Assembly (NCBI GenBank): GCA_027943335.1
Contig: BSBK01007738.1
Span: 5,001 to 69,000 of the forward strand
Direction: 5' to 3'
Length of the DNA stretch: 64,000 nucleotides
Origin: Chamaecyparis obtusa
Lineage: Eukaryota; Streptophyta; Pinopsida; Cupressales; Cupressaceae
The notes beneath the pieces were generated by a model that was not told the DNA's origin, searched no databases, and worked only from the letters and a program-made list of their open reading frames with translations. Positions 48,952 through 61,153 of this stretch are shown in pieces. Position numbers and translations under genes: made by a program. The stretch's first letter is position 1; each line of letters starts with the position of its first letter.

Positions 48952-50579
48952 TTCTCATATTGAATAAAGACTAGTTGATTTGTCCTGGTCGTTCCCAGTT
49001 TGCTGTCTACATTTCAGTCTGTTAAGATTGATGTAATAGATTTGTATTTGGTCTCCTTGGGTCTTCACTCAAGTAAGACTTCCTATAAATAGAGACCATG
49101 TAATTAGCAGTTCTGTATATTTGTGTTCTGTATTGCTCTGTTTCTACATGGAAGGCTGTGCTTTTAAATAGTGATTAAGCAAGTTTGAAATAGCCAAAAG
49201 GATTGCCAAATTTTCCCTCGGCTAAATTTCAATGTAATCTTTGATATAAAAAGGTGATCAACCGTTAATGGTCGACAGTAAACTATTCGTGGTGGCAAGT
49301 ACCCATAGGAGAATATAGAGGTGTCTCAGTTTTACAGAAGATAAGACCCCCGAAATAGAAGGCCCTACGCATGAGTACAGAAGATAAGGTCCCCAAGATA
49401 GAGGTCGTAGGGATTACAGAGGTTTTAGAGATTACCAATATCTTTGAAGGTGCTGCACATGAAAAACCAACAGTTGGCGATTAAGGTTTTAGTTTTGAGC
49501 ATGCAGATGAGAGGTGGACCATGTTAATGGCCTGTGCTGCATTGGTTTCACTGATGTATCATAGATTATGCATAGGTCTCGTGGCCAAGATCAGATGAGA
49601 GTCCAGCACCCTTATAAAATCAATAGTACATTCATATCTCTATTCATTGTATTTTGTCTAAAGCTTCTGATTTTGTAATTTCAGATTGAGAAACGTCGTT
49701 TGAGGAGCTCTGGCTTATTAGTTTGGGTCCAAGGCACCATTATTCATGGAAACGGCCTTATCTGGCTACTAGGTGAAGGACCATTCTATTTTCCTTTTTA
49801 ATTGGAAAACGTGATGAGTAATATAACCCAAACAATGTGATTGAAGACATATGCAAGGTATTCAACCACATGCTATGTTATACCACTTTGATTTGCCCCA
49901 CAGCTTGGAAGATATCTATGGAGGATGGCTCAGTCACAGAATAGTGTGATGTGTCTATAAAATTGATATCGAAGTTTGATATTTTTAATGCATTGTTTAT
50001 CGTACCTACAGGAAGAGTTGAAAGACCAATTTATGTTTAAACATCACAAAATTGACAGTATCACAATTACACAACCAAATTGGCCTACCTTTGACTTAGA
50101 CCACAGTAATCAAGGTCATGCAAGGACATGTGTTGTTACACCATTTTAAATCTGAGTGGCTTAAGGTGTGTAAAAGAGAAAACACCATCAGTTTTTCTTC
50201 TGGCGTTTTTTGAATCTTCCCCAATTAAATTCAGTGCGTTTCAAGATTTCATCTGAAACGAGTATAAATAGTCAGTCTTTTCCTACTCTTTTTGCTTTCC
50301 TTCTATTTAGTTTCGCATGTTGTAGAGCCATTTATTGCTTTTATTCTTAGCGGTCTACCCTCTCTCAATCAACAGCCTTATATAGCTTTTATTCATTGAG
50401 AATGAGAAGGGTGATTAAAATGCAAAAAGCTTCTTGACCCTTTCATTGAACTATAAGAATAAAGTATAAACATCTAAATGTTGCTGTCTGATGAGTAACC
50501 GTTCAATTTCCAATAGTGATAGGGAATTCAAAATTTGGAAAAATATCAAATTAGAATAATTAATATTCATAAAAACAGC
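48952..50579. other. Intergenic sequence with two TATA-like motifs
   Basis: No ORF recognised. CCTATAAATAGAGACC at about 49082 and GAGTATAAATAGTC at about 50268 resemble core promoters, possibly of decayed LTRs. An imperfect 43-bp tandem pair (CAGAAGATAAG...) lies at 49336-49422. Confidence 0.4.
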
Positions 50580-53500
50580 TCAACGGTTCACATATTTATA
50601 CTGAGGAATAATGTTGTGGACAGCTTCAATAGTGTATTCACAAGCGATTGCATAAACATGAATCGGAAAAGATGATATCCACATCAAACTTTCCAGTGTC
50701 TCCTGAACAATACTTTCTGATTCCGCATCTAAAGCAATCTGGGATTCTTTAAGACAATACTTCTGTCCTCCAGACAACTGAGCACGTCTCTCACTGACCA
50801 TGGATTCATAAGCATTAGGTAAGCTACTGATTAAATTATGGTAATTTGATGCCTTGGCAGCTGCAATAATTTCAGTTGCAGTAGCATTTTCTTTACCATA
50901 GAGTATATTTTCATTTATTGTGGCAGCAAACAGTGTAGGCTCTAGGTGCGCAAGCCCATTGTTCAAATGCAGAGATTTCAGATTTAGCTCTTTAATATTT
51001 TCACCATCTATGGTAACTTTACCTGCAATTGGATTATAAAATCTTTCCATGAATGCAATCACTGTGCCCTTTCCAGAGCCACTTTTTCCGACGAGGGCTT
51101 GGCTGCAGGCTGCTTTAATTTTTAGGTTCAGACCTTTGAAAATTTTCACTTCAGGTATAGATGGATAAGCAAATTCGATTTCTATAGTTCAATTTTACCT
51201 TAGGTTTCATCAATATGTTCTGCATTTTCATTAAAGGTTTCAACTTTTACTCCTCTGTCCAGGATTGCAAAAATAGAACTCAATGCATCTCCCCCTCTTA
51301 CAAAGTCAGGTGCAACACAGAGAGTTTCAGTAACAAAATTTTCTCTGATTACTAGAACCACAAAGACTTCTATTACTCTGGAGAAGATTGAGGTCCCATT
51401 TTGTACCGGGCTTGAGCCATACCAAATTATTAAGGCTTGCGATCAATAAAATGTGAGTTGTGAGATTCCAAAGAGTATGCCTGCTAACTAACCCCGCTTT
51501 AGACTTTGGGTTTAATAGGATTTCAATTACGTACCAAAAAGAATGAGGATTTTTTTCCTATGCATTGAAGGCAGCTGCAGTTCGTATGTTGTTAACTGCT
51601 TCTCTTGCTACGATGCTTGCTCTTGCATGTGCTTTTGCTGTGTCTCTTGTGAATCCCTTAAGAGATAGTTGCTGAAACAAGCATAACCACCATTCATATA
51701 ACATTATTGTAAAAAGATCAAATTTAGGCTACTATTTGGAAGATTGTTCAAAATACAAGAAACACTCTTCACATTACCTAGATCGCAAGTGAGCCTTTAA
51801 AATTTCTCATGCATAAGCTACCAATAATTTCCTCACTAGGGAGGAGCAAAACAGACTTTTCTTCATCACAAATTTAATCATCCGTGAGTTCAAAATTATT
51901 GAGATTTTGTCGGCTTAAACATATAGAAATTGCTATAATCAATCACCACCTTATGTGCTGAATTAATGCTAGGTCTTTATTTCTCATATCATGCCTTGGA
52001 CTCTTTACAAGCTTGCATGACATAGTTGAATTTTATAAGAGTAAATTCTCTTAACTGCTTGATCAAAAGGATAAAGATTAGCTTACCTACCAAACATTTT
52101 CTACTAAATGCAAGGATCAATAAATGAAGTCATGTTCTGTAGAATAACTGAGATTCTCTCCGCAATTGCTGATTTAACATTTTTTTGCATCGGCTGCAAA
52201 ACGAGAAGCTATCTGGTTTCACTTAGTCTCCTCTTCATCAAACCAGCTTACATCATTGCAGAATATCGCTATGCACCAAAGATTGTTGTGAAGTTTTGGA
52301 TGATGAGACATCTTGAAGTCAAATGAAGAGGGGATGCTTGCTTGGAACTCTCAAATAGAATAAAGAAGTGGATATTATGAACAAATCTTGCATTCTTTGA
52401 CAATTGATCGAATGAGTAAAGACACCTACTACTGCTGTTAGTTTTATAACAATCCTTTTAAATGGAATAAGCAAAACTAGAGTTACCAGTAAGCATAATC
52501 TTTTGGACTCTTGTTGTAAGATTCTAACCCACAATACCAATAAGTAGTGCTGAGACGGATATGCAACAATAGCATAAAGACCAGCTCCAATGTAATAAAG
52601 GCATATGTTTTTATTTTTCTATCAATTTATTTATCATCAGTGTAGTAAAAGACTAATCATTTGCCTCATTTTGATGGAAAAAGCCGGGTCAATAAAACCT
52701 GAAAAAATTGATTCCATAGACCCTAGAAGAAGAAAGGGTCATTCAGGTGCGTTTAATTTGAGAAGTCTATAGTATGAATGTTTGGGTGGCGGATTAATCT
52801 TGTTTGTATCAGCATTTGAAATCATTTCTAGTCTCCTATCATTTCGATCTCTTGTCATAGCCATTTCCTGGAGCTTGACTAGTGATGATAAGCATCATTG
52901 CTACATTTGGCAAGCGATTCTTTATGATTTCCAAATTTAACTATCAGACCTTGCTGTAAAATAGCAATGATGTGTTCATTTCTAATAGCTTACAGACGAT
53001 GAGCAACAACAACAGTAGTTCTTCCTATCATCAGATAGTCAAGAGCTTCTTGTACAATGCTCTCAGAGCTTACATCAAGAGTAATTGTCGCTTTATCAAT
53101 GAGAAGAATTTTAGGGTTCGTTAACATTTCCCTACATATTGCTACTCATTGCTTTTCACCTCCAGATAACTAAACCCCTCTTTCCCCAAATTGCATGTAT
53201 GCAAAATGAACCGGAATTCCTTAAGCTCTCAAGTAGTGCTAGGCCTAGCATATTTATGGTTATAATTTATAAACAATTGCTATACTTCCTCTGAAAATTT
53301 CGTCTTTGAAGATTGATTGTAGTACAAATTCTTCATTTGAAACTTGTGTGGCATGACCTCCAAGTGCAGCTGCAGAAGGTTAAAACAGGATCTCATGCTA
53401 GTGTATTGCATAAAACTATCAATGCCATTGGCGAGTCCTACCACTGTAATTTATTTATAGAACCACAAAGTAAGTAAGAATCCAGGATCAATGCCAGTGA

Positions 53501-53787
53501 AGATGAGTAAAAAAATGAGGCAATCAAATGTGCCACATAAAACACGACTTTATGAGGCTGAATTATGAATAAAGCATTTTGGAAATAAATATAGAAGAGA
53601 GGTTTTTAGCTGTGTATTGTAGTCATCTGGAATTAGTGTTATGAAACTGTGGGCATTTGCTACTTCTTTAACTTCTTCCATGGTGGTATCCTCTTTCCTG
53701 TACAATATATTTTCAAGGATGGTTCCAAAAAACAATGCAGGTTCTTGGTTTACCAATTGATTGAGGAAGACTTTCACATACAATGCT
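50580..53787 (-). pseudogene. ABCB-type (MDR/P-glycoprotein) transporter pseudogene
   Basis: Exon-like pieces read in order on the minus strand. 53787-53600 gives NBD1 ([20 protein letters not shown]). 53215-52870 completes NBD1, with a damaged signature (LSGGE), Walker B ILLIDKAT where catalytic Glu is Lys, and VVVAHRL. 52285-52130 is TMD2 (WFDEEET, ASRFAADA). 51680-51540 is GFTRDTAKAHARASIVAREA and NNIRTAAAFNA. 51390-51190 gives GGDALSSIFAILDR. 51149-50580 is NBD2: Walker A GKSGSGKGT (Ser to Gly), Q-loop Gln lost, LSGGQ kept, then about 20 residues including Walker B deleted. Stops occur in NBD1. The first membrane domain is absent, beyond the copia insertion. Confidence 0.92.
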
Positions 53788-53855
53788 GGAGATAATAAAA
53801 AACAGAGTAAAAATAGAGCACTCTCAGAGATTTAAAATAAAAATTTATGTATTAA

Positions 53856-54274
53856 TGCCAAGTTTTTGATTTACAGAGAGAGAGCTGCCTATGCAGAACA
53901 CACTCACTATATTTTCTACAAAACAGAGAGTATATATCTGCATACAACCCAGAGAAAAACATTCTTTTTTTTAATAATATTCTATTCTAGAAACATCTGG
54001 AATTGCTTGGAGAATGTCGGATTAAGAGAAACATCAGAGAAAAATAGATATAAAATAAACTGCATTAAATACAGTAGTTGGCAGAAGAAATAAATAGGCT
54101 GGTCGCATAAAGTAAAACCCCGGGCAAATATGAGGCAGCCGGATGATCGCAAGAGTATAAAAAGTGCCTTGCGATCATGCGACAGGGCAGATAATAAATG
54201 CCGGTAGGTGTGCGGAAAGGTTGATAGAAGCAGGGAAGATTAAAGTGCCAGGCTGGAAACCACGTCTGCTAACA
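53856..54274 (-). repeat. 3' LTR of the second copia element
   Basis: On the minus strand the LTR starts TGTTAGCAGACG right after the polypurine tract, which fixes its right edge. The left edge (TGCCAAG at 53856, minus-strand end TTGGCA) is chosen by the TG/CA rule and is less certain. It contains a hairpin GATGATCGCAAG/CTTGCGATCATGCG (54143-54181) of the same kind as the arrays at 58.3 and 62.8 kb. Confidence 0.7.
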
Positions 54275-54283
54275 CTCCCCCTT
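54275..54283 (-). promoter_or_regulatory. Polypurine tract of the second copia element
   Basis: AAGGGGGAG on the minus strand, identical to that of the first copia element. Confidence 0.92.
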
Positions 54284-57200
54284 AATCTTCGCTGTAATGT
54301 ATGTCTGCAATGCCGATTTCTTTCCGAAGATGTTCAAAAGCGTTCTTTGCCAATGGTTTTGTGAAAATGTCAGCTAGTTGTTCATTGGACCTGCAAAACT
54401 CAAAATGAATGTCACCATTGTTTACTAATTCTTTGATAAAATGATATCTAGTATCAATATGTTTACTCGGTTTATGGAATACATAATTTTTAGATAAGGC
54501 TATTGCTGAATTGTTATCACAATAGATCTTCATAGCTTCTTCTTGATGATGTCCCAAATCTGAAAGTACTCTCCTCAACCAAACTGCTTGACAAGATGCT
54601 GATGTTGCTGCTACATACTCTACTTCAGCTGATGAGAGAGTGGCAATAGGTTGTTTCTTTCATGCCCAAGAGATAGCATCAGAACATAGATAAAAAATGT
54701 ATCCGGAAGTGCTTTTTCTATCATCCATGCTACCTCCCCAATCATTGTCTATATATCCAATCAATTTGTAATCATCTAAAGAAGTATACAAAATTTCAAA
54801 ATTCTTTGTTCCAGCTATGTATCTCAAAATTATTTTTCTAGCTTTCCAATGTGACTCTTTCAGTTTCTCCATGAATCTAGAAATCAGGCTAACACCAAAC
54901 ATGATATCCGGTCTTGTGGCAGTTAAATACATGAGGCTGCCCACTAATCTTTTAAATAAAGTTGCATCTACACATGGACCTTGATTATCCTTGCTAAGCT
55001 TCAAACCCAATGCAACTAGTGTAGGGGCTGGATTCACATTTGTCATCTTAAATCTTTTCAACAAATCACCAACATACTTTCTTTAACATATGAAGATTCT
55101 TTGATCATTTTGACTTACCTCCATGCAAAGAAAGTATCTCATGAGGCCTAAATCAGTCATATCAAAAAAAATTTTCATGGCTGCTTTGAATGTATTGGTT
55201 TGCATATTTCTTGTGAATATCAAATCATCTACATATAAACACACTATCAATATTTCTTCTTCATCATTCACTTTGATATACAAAGTAGGCTCATTGCCAC
55301 ACTTGTTAAAGCCATTGTTCACAAAATAAGAATCTATCCTGCTGTACCATGCTCTAGGAGCTTGTTTCAAACCATATAATGCCTTTTTCAATCTACATAC
55401 TTTATGTTCTTCTCCCAAAACTTCATAACCAGGTGGCTGACTTACATACACCTCTTCTTCCAAAATTCCATTTAAGAATGCTGATTTCACGTCCATTTGA
55501 TAAACTTTCCATTTGTTTTGAGCTGCAATAGATAGGACCATTCTTATTGTATCCATTCTTGCTACGGGTGAAAATATTTCATTGAAATCTATACCTAGCT
55601 TTTGTGTAAAACCTTTTGCCACTAGTCTTACCTTGTGCTTTGCTACTTTTCCATCAACATTATACTTTGTCTTATAAATCCATTTAACTCCAATCACATC
55701 CTTGCCTTTAGGAAGTTCTACTAGATCCCAAGTTTCATTCTTTTCTATTGACTGAATTTTTTCATCCATGGCTGTAATCCATTTATCTTTTTTTATAGCT
55801 TCTTCAAAATAAATTGGATCAGCTTGTGTTAACAATACAAAATTGCAACAAAAATTAGCATTTTCAGCTTCTTGCATTTCATCACAAATCTCCCTAAGAC
55901 TTCTTGTCTTCTTTGATGTGTTTATGGACCTAGACCTTAAAGATGCAAGTGTTGGATATGAAGATTCACTGCTATTATTACTAGTTTGAGCAGTGGGATT
56001 TGGAGTGCTAGGTGCTCTTGATGGTGTTGTAGGAGCATTTGCCTGTGTAGGAGGATTTGCAACCTGAATGTCATCTTCTTCATTCTCTTGTAGGACATTA
56101 GGTGTACTTGAATTTAATTTGTCTATGCTTCCATCCCATGCCTCTTCTTCAACAAATTCAACATCACGGCTTACTATTAGCTTCTTTGTAATGGGATTGT
56201 ATAGCTTATATGCCTTTGAATGTTCACTATATCCCACAAATATACATTTCTCTCCTTTGTCATCTAATTTTCTTCTCAACTCTTGAGGTATCAATGAGTA
56301 TGCCACACATCAAAAAACTCTTAAATGTGATATGTTATGTTTTCTTTTGCTCCAAGCTTCTTCTGGTGTTTTATTTATCACTACTTTTGTTGGACACCTA
56401 TTCAAAATATGCACTAAACATGCAACTGCTTCAGCCCAATATTCATTTGGTAGATGTTTTGCCTTTATCATACTACATGTCATTTCCATGATTGTTATAT
56501 TCTTTCTCTCTGCTACTCCATTTTGTTAAGGTGTATACCTTGCTGTAAATTGTTTATTTATGCCATTTACTTTGCAAAAATTTTGAAATTCAGTTGATAC
56601 ATATTCTCCACCTTGATCGGTTCTCAATGTTTTAATAAAATATCCACTTTCTTTTTCAACTTTTGCCTTGAACTCTTTGAAAACAGCAAATGTATCAGAT
56701 TTATACTTCAAGAAATAAACCCATATTTTTCTGCTGAAATCATCAATGAACGTTATGAAATAAAGTTTTCCACTTATGGAAGGTGTTTGCATAGGTCCAC
56801 AAATGTCTAAATGTACTATCTCTAATAGTTGTTTTGCTCTATATGACTCCCCAACTGGAAATAAATTCCTATGTTGCTTTGCCAATATGCAACTCTCACA
56901 TGTGGTTTTAAGTGGCTCTATTTGTGGCAACCCATATACCATTTTCTTCTTGTATAACAACTGTAATCCTTTGAAGTTTAAATGTCTAAGCCCTAAATGG
57001 CATAGCCAAGATTCATTTTTGTATGAAGCTTTAAAAGCTATTTTAGCAACCTTTTGTAAACCTTGTGGCTCTATCATTAATCCACTTTGAATTTTTAATG
57101 GGAACATCGTATTCTTTGTCATTTCAACTGTTACAATCAGGCTATTGCTTGGTTTCTTGTCTAAGATCATTCACCATTCTCAAAATATATTCTATAACCT

Positions 57201-57650
57201 TTTTGTACCAATTGCCCAATACTTATAAGGTTGTGTTGTAATCCAGGAACATAGTATACATCTGAAATATGTTTCTCTTCACCTTGTTTTATTTTAATGT
57301 TGATTGACCCTTTGCCCATAACTAATTTTTTTTTATCATTTCCCAATTTAACTTCTAATTTTATTGAATCATCTATTGTTGAAAATATTTCCTTCTTACA
57401 ACTCATGTGCTTACTACACCCACTATCTAAAAACCATCTTTAGAACTTTCTTGTGCTAGATTGCATGCTATCAATATTGTGTCATGTTCACTAGTGTTTG
57501 ACTGATTTTCATTTGTGAAATGTGCCTTTTGCTTATTCAAATCATACTGCTTTTTCCTACATTCTGATGCATAATGCTCAAATTTGCTACAGTAATGACA
57601 TTGGATGTTAGATTTATCATACCTTTCTCCTCTATTACTTACAAAATATC
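54282..57650 (-). pseudogene. Second copia element: gag end, protease, integrase, RT, RNase H
   Basis: Minus strand. A gag zinc knuckle (CHYCSKFEHYASEC) lies near 57600, protease DSGCSKHM near 57420, then a frameshift at about 57170. From there one frame runs to 54282 with four stops: TAA near 56527, TGA near 56308, TAA near 55082 and TGA near 54659. Integrase (HLDICGPM, LRTDQGGEY, NGVAERKN), RT (LPKGKDVIGVKWIYK, QMDVKSAFLNG, YVDD intact) and RNase H (DNDWGGS, DNNSAIAL, HIDTRYHFIKE) are all recognisable. It is better preserved than the first copia element and of the same lineage. The gag N-terminus and 5' LTR are cut off at about 57626. Confidence 0.95.
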
Positions 57651-58321
57651 CCTACATAGACAAGAGATGAATCTATGTCCCATCTGGAGCATCATTTAAT
57701 CTAATCCTAGACTAGAACTCAAGAATGAAGACCTATACACAAATTGTTATGCAATGAACTGGAAAGTTCAAAATTCATATACATTGACACAAGGGAGAGA
57801 TGAGAATCATGTGCCTGCATTAAGTATGAAGAATCCTCAAGTGCATATAATTCATCCAAAGGAACCCTGCTTGCAAAATATATCTTAGACTTGTAACTTT
57901 CTTTCAATAGTCAAAATAAAATCCAGACAAGTCATTACAATTCAGACTAGGCAAGAGACTCACAACTAGAAAAGTTTGAGAAACTTACTCCCAATAATCA
58001 GAAAATGATCACAAAAATCCCTTTATACCATGGTTACAAAGTAAGCATAATGATCACTTCCAACTCAAAAATTCAAAATCGCCTAACCCCACCGAGGAAT
58101 TAACACAGATATGACAGGGGTCAAACCACAACATTTGACAATCCATTCTACCCACTCTGGCTGCTCAAAAATTGATTTTTGGTACCTCCTGCCACAAAAA
58201 ACTCTCAGCAAGTTCAAACGGTCACCATGCATTTCATAGGCTTGTTCTTTTAACCATTTTCCCTCAATCGCGCAATCGCACAGTCACCACTTGACTGCCA
58301 TAGGAAAATGGGTTCACCCTA

Positions 58322-59040
58322 TGCCTAGTTCCATGATTGCATAGCACGAAGATGGGCTATGCGAACATGCGACCACCTGCACCTTTTTATCTTTCCACAA
58401 CCGCCACCGTGACAATAGTTGTCGCATGATTGCATAGCCAGGAGACAGGCTATGTGAACATGCGACAACCCACAGACTGTTACCCACCAACATAACCACC
58501 ACCACCTGCCGACCAATCGGGAACCGCCAGACCACATGAAGTCAACACCAGGGGTTCTATCGCATGATAGCAAGCCATGGAAATGGCCCTTGTGATCATG
58601 CGACAAGACCATTAAATTGCCACATCACCACCTACCAGCCAATAGAACACTGCCACTTAGCATCTGGAAGATGCCCCATCACCTGCTACCGGGCCCCAGG
58701 GACACGTGGCAAGTGGTCGCATGATCACATAGCCAAAAACTAGGCTATACGATCATGCGATAGCCAACCCAAGGCTGCCACATCACCACCTCGGACCAAC
58801 CAAACAACAACCACCAACTGTGAAGAACTGGGACCCGTGCGAATAGATGGCAAGCGGTCGCATGATCGCATGTCAAAAAAGTCTAACATGCAGCCATGCG
58901 ACAACCAATAAGAACATGCCCCCTACCTCCCCTCTAACACTGGGCCCACTTCACTGAAAAGATGCTTGGAACAAACAAAATCAATGGCAGACGCATAATC
59001 GCATGGGGAAAGAATATTCCATGCGATCACATGCCGACTG
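58322..59040. repeat. Array of six GCATGATCGCAT hairpins, copy A
   Basis: Six imperfect inverted repeats start at about 58326, 58415, 58558, 58711, 58856 and 58987. The typical left arm is GTCGCATGATCGCATAGCC and the right arm its complement, with loops of about 6-14 nt. Arms 3, 5 and 6 vary in their inner half (CGCAAG, CGCATGTC, CGCATGGG). Sequence between hairpins is loosely repeated (CTGCCACATCACCACCT, GACCAATC), so this is a degenerate tandem array with a period of about 90-150 bp. Confidence 0.85.
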
Positions 59041-59146
59041 TTGATCTCCTCCCTATGTCGCTTTGAAGAAACTGGCCCCACATCATCGCACTTACGCACT
59101 TAAGACTAATGAACAAGGAGTGCCGGTAGAAAAGAAGAAAGGCAAG

Positions 59147-59349
59147 GTCGAAAACAAACAGGGTTTTCGATGAAAGATCGAAAACATCCAAGATTTTCAC
59201 AATGGCAAATGATCGAAAACACATAGGATTTCCGATAGACTGAAAGGGAAGTGCACAAAAGCCAGAAGGCACAAGGTTGAAAACAATGAAGGTTTTCAAA
59301 CATACCAAAAAATCAAAGATTTTTGAAAACACTGTGAGTTTTCGACACT
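59147..59349. repeat. Array of five CGAAAAC/GTTTTCG inverted repeats, copy A
   Basis: Short inverted repeats follow one another at about 59147, 59176, 59211, 59276 and 59311, each GAAAAC, 6-8 nt, then GTTTTC or a close variant. The first is TCGAAAAC...GTTTTCGA. Confidence 0.75.
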
Positions 59350-59720
59350 ATGGCAGATTTTGAAATTATTTCTAGCAGACTTTAGAACTTGGATAACTTT
59401 CAGGATTTTGTGATTTAGGAGATGCGATTTGGACTAGATAAAGGTGACAACATGAAGAACATAGGGCAAGACATTTGACAAACATTTGCAGGGGAGAGAC
59501 CATTTTCACAGGATTTTTGCTATGATAGAAAATGGCCTAACAGTGGCTCTGGTTGGGGATGCATGCCTCCTGCAGGCATGGCAAGGATTCAGAATCACTA
59601 GGAGAGCAGACCAACCATTGGACAAAAAGGCAGGGAACTCAAAAAATGTAGGGAACAAGAAGGAAAAGCACACAACAGGAAAGGGAAACTGTACAAAGAT
59701 TTACAATATTTACAAAAGGC

Positions 59721-59734
59721 TTAAGGCCCCAAAA
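59721..59734 (-). promoter_or_regulatory. Candidate polypurine tract
   Basis: The minus strand reads TTTTGGGGCCTTAA a few bases before the proposed LTR start TGTAAATATTG. It is weaker than the copia tracts. Confidence 0.45.
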
Positions 59735-59741
59735 CTTTTGA

Positions 59742-61153
59742 TCAACCTTTACCTCTATTGAACAAGAAATTTTCATCTCTAGAAATCAGAGACAAAGTGA
59801 AAATTTTGCTTCCATGCGACTGATCAAACTTATACCCATCCTTCCACAATTTGAAACAAAATTTTTTAGTACATACTTCCTGAGGGCTGGAAAAGTAATC
59901 ATACCAATTGTGAAAATGCTGTGGCACATGCATGTTGTAGTCAAAAAGGAAAATACTGAAGGAGCCACAACATAAATCACCTTCAAATTTACCACCATGC
60001 TCGGGAAGCTTACTGTCCAATTGAAAAGAAAAAATCTCCAGCTCTATCAAACTGTCAGTGCAATCACTATTGGATCCATTCATACCAGAAATTTGCACCT
60101 CCAAGGAGAAGATATATTGATCTTCATGCAAACACTGAGGGGACTCATCACATGGGACATCGTCATTAAACATAGGAGCACTCTACATCATGTTAGCATT
60201 TGACAAAACCAAAAATTGTTGATAGGTGGGAAGAGAAACATCAACCTATCCATGAGATGGTGAAGCTTGAGTAGCTGAAAGGCCATCCTTCCATGGCTTA
60301 GAAAAAGATTCAAAATCAGAAGAGGATTCATAATCCACACAACTTTTCCAATCAGTACTCAAAACAATATCAGGGACCACTGAGTCACTTGAAATTGAGA
60401 AAACACTGGCAACCTCATCATCTGACACATCATATATAATAGGGTTGCTGCCCGGTGGTGCTGGGGTAAAAAGGGGAGAAGAGGCACACATGTCAAAGTT
60501 AGATCCCATTGACTCATGTTCCATATCAAAATCAGTGTGTGCTGGATGTAAGAACTCAGAGCCATCACCCCCTGAATACCTGAGATACTCACAAGACAAT
60601 AAATCTAAAATTTGTTCACTGTGAAGTGAACAGCTGTCCTCAAGAACATCATCTTCTGCCATACAATCATCAGAAGTACCTTCATCTATCCAATCCTCTT
60701 CTTATCTGACTGATTGCATAAACTTTTTGTCCCATACTGAGAAAAGGCATCACTTTCATGACTGCAAGAAAGAGTGTCAACACCTGACACATCTCCTTCA
60801 TAAATTTCATCATTCTCAATATCAGCACTACTAGACACAACCCCAAATGTATCTTCAAGACCAAGATCGACATCATTAAGTATCCACTCCCTAAGATACT
60901 CATAACACTTTTTATACAAGGAGGCTGGCCAATGGATTGATTCAGGAAAATAGAGCTCCAAAAACAAGCCAATGAACACAGACTCTGGAAACTCCACATC
61001 CTCTGGAAGCTAATCATATGCTTCACAAAACCTCTCATAAAACAAAGGTATTGACAACTCCCTTCTACACCCCACCTTCAGTCTTATCAATTTTATGCAA
61101 TCCCTAAGGATGCCCTAATCTAATAATGCAAGCTCCTCCTCAAGCTTACCCAT
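59742..61153 (-). pseudogene. Acidic ORF (~470 codons) of the non-autonomous element
   Basis: From ATG at 61153 (MGKLEEELALLD) the minus strand reads through RDCIKLIRLKVGCRRELSIP, FPESVFIGLFLELYFPESIH and DIENDEIYEGDVSGVDTLSC. A frameshift follows near 60690, then MAEDDVLEDSCSLHSEQILD, SNPIIYDVSDDEVASVFSIS, MFNDDVPCDESPQCLHEDQY and KLWKDGYKFDQ to the end near 59742. Four TAG stops are seen, at positions where Trp or Gln is plausible. The protein is rich in Asp, Glu and Ser, with no gag, protease, integrase or RT motif. It sits between a primer site and a polypurine tract, so it is the element's only product. Function unknown. Tat/Ogre elements carry extra ORFs of unknown role, a possible origin. 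Confidence 0.6.

Larger units (their letters stand above)
57626..59714 (-). mobile_element. 3' LTR (truncated) of a non-autonomous LTR element
   Basis: This block and 62097-64000 are direct copies offset by about 4471 bp and roughly 9% different in a hand sample of 120 bp. On the minus strand it starts TGTAAATATTG after a TTTTGGGGCC purine-rich tract, and it ends abruptly where the copia gag begins. About 490 bp that follow in the other LTR (61605-62096) are missing here. It carries the hairpin arrays described below. Confidence 0.65.

Noticed and set aside
49075..50280. TATAAATAG motifs as gene promoters
   Set aside because: No ORF follows either motif. They may be remnants of LTR promoters.
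58314..58612. Minus-strand ORFs across the hairpin array (also 63342-63569)
   Set aside because: Their peptides are just read-through of the repeated hairpin DNA in two overlapping frames; no start context or domain supports them.
58322..59040. CRISPR-like regular spacing of repeats
   Set aside because: The genome is eukaryotic, the units are palindromic and divergent, and the spacers are themselves repeated and shared between the two copies.
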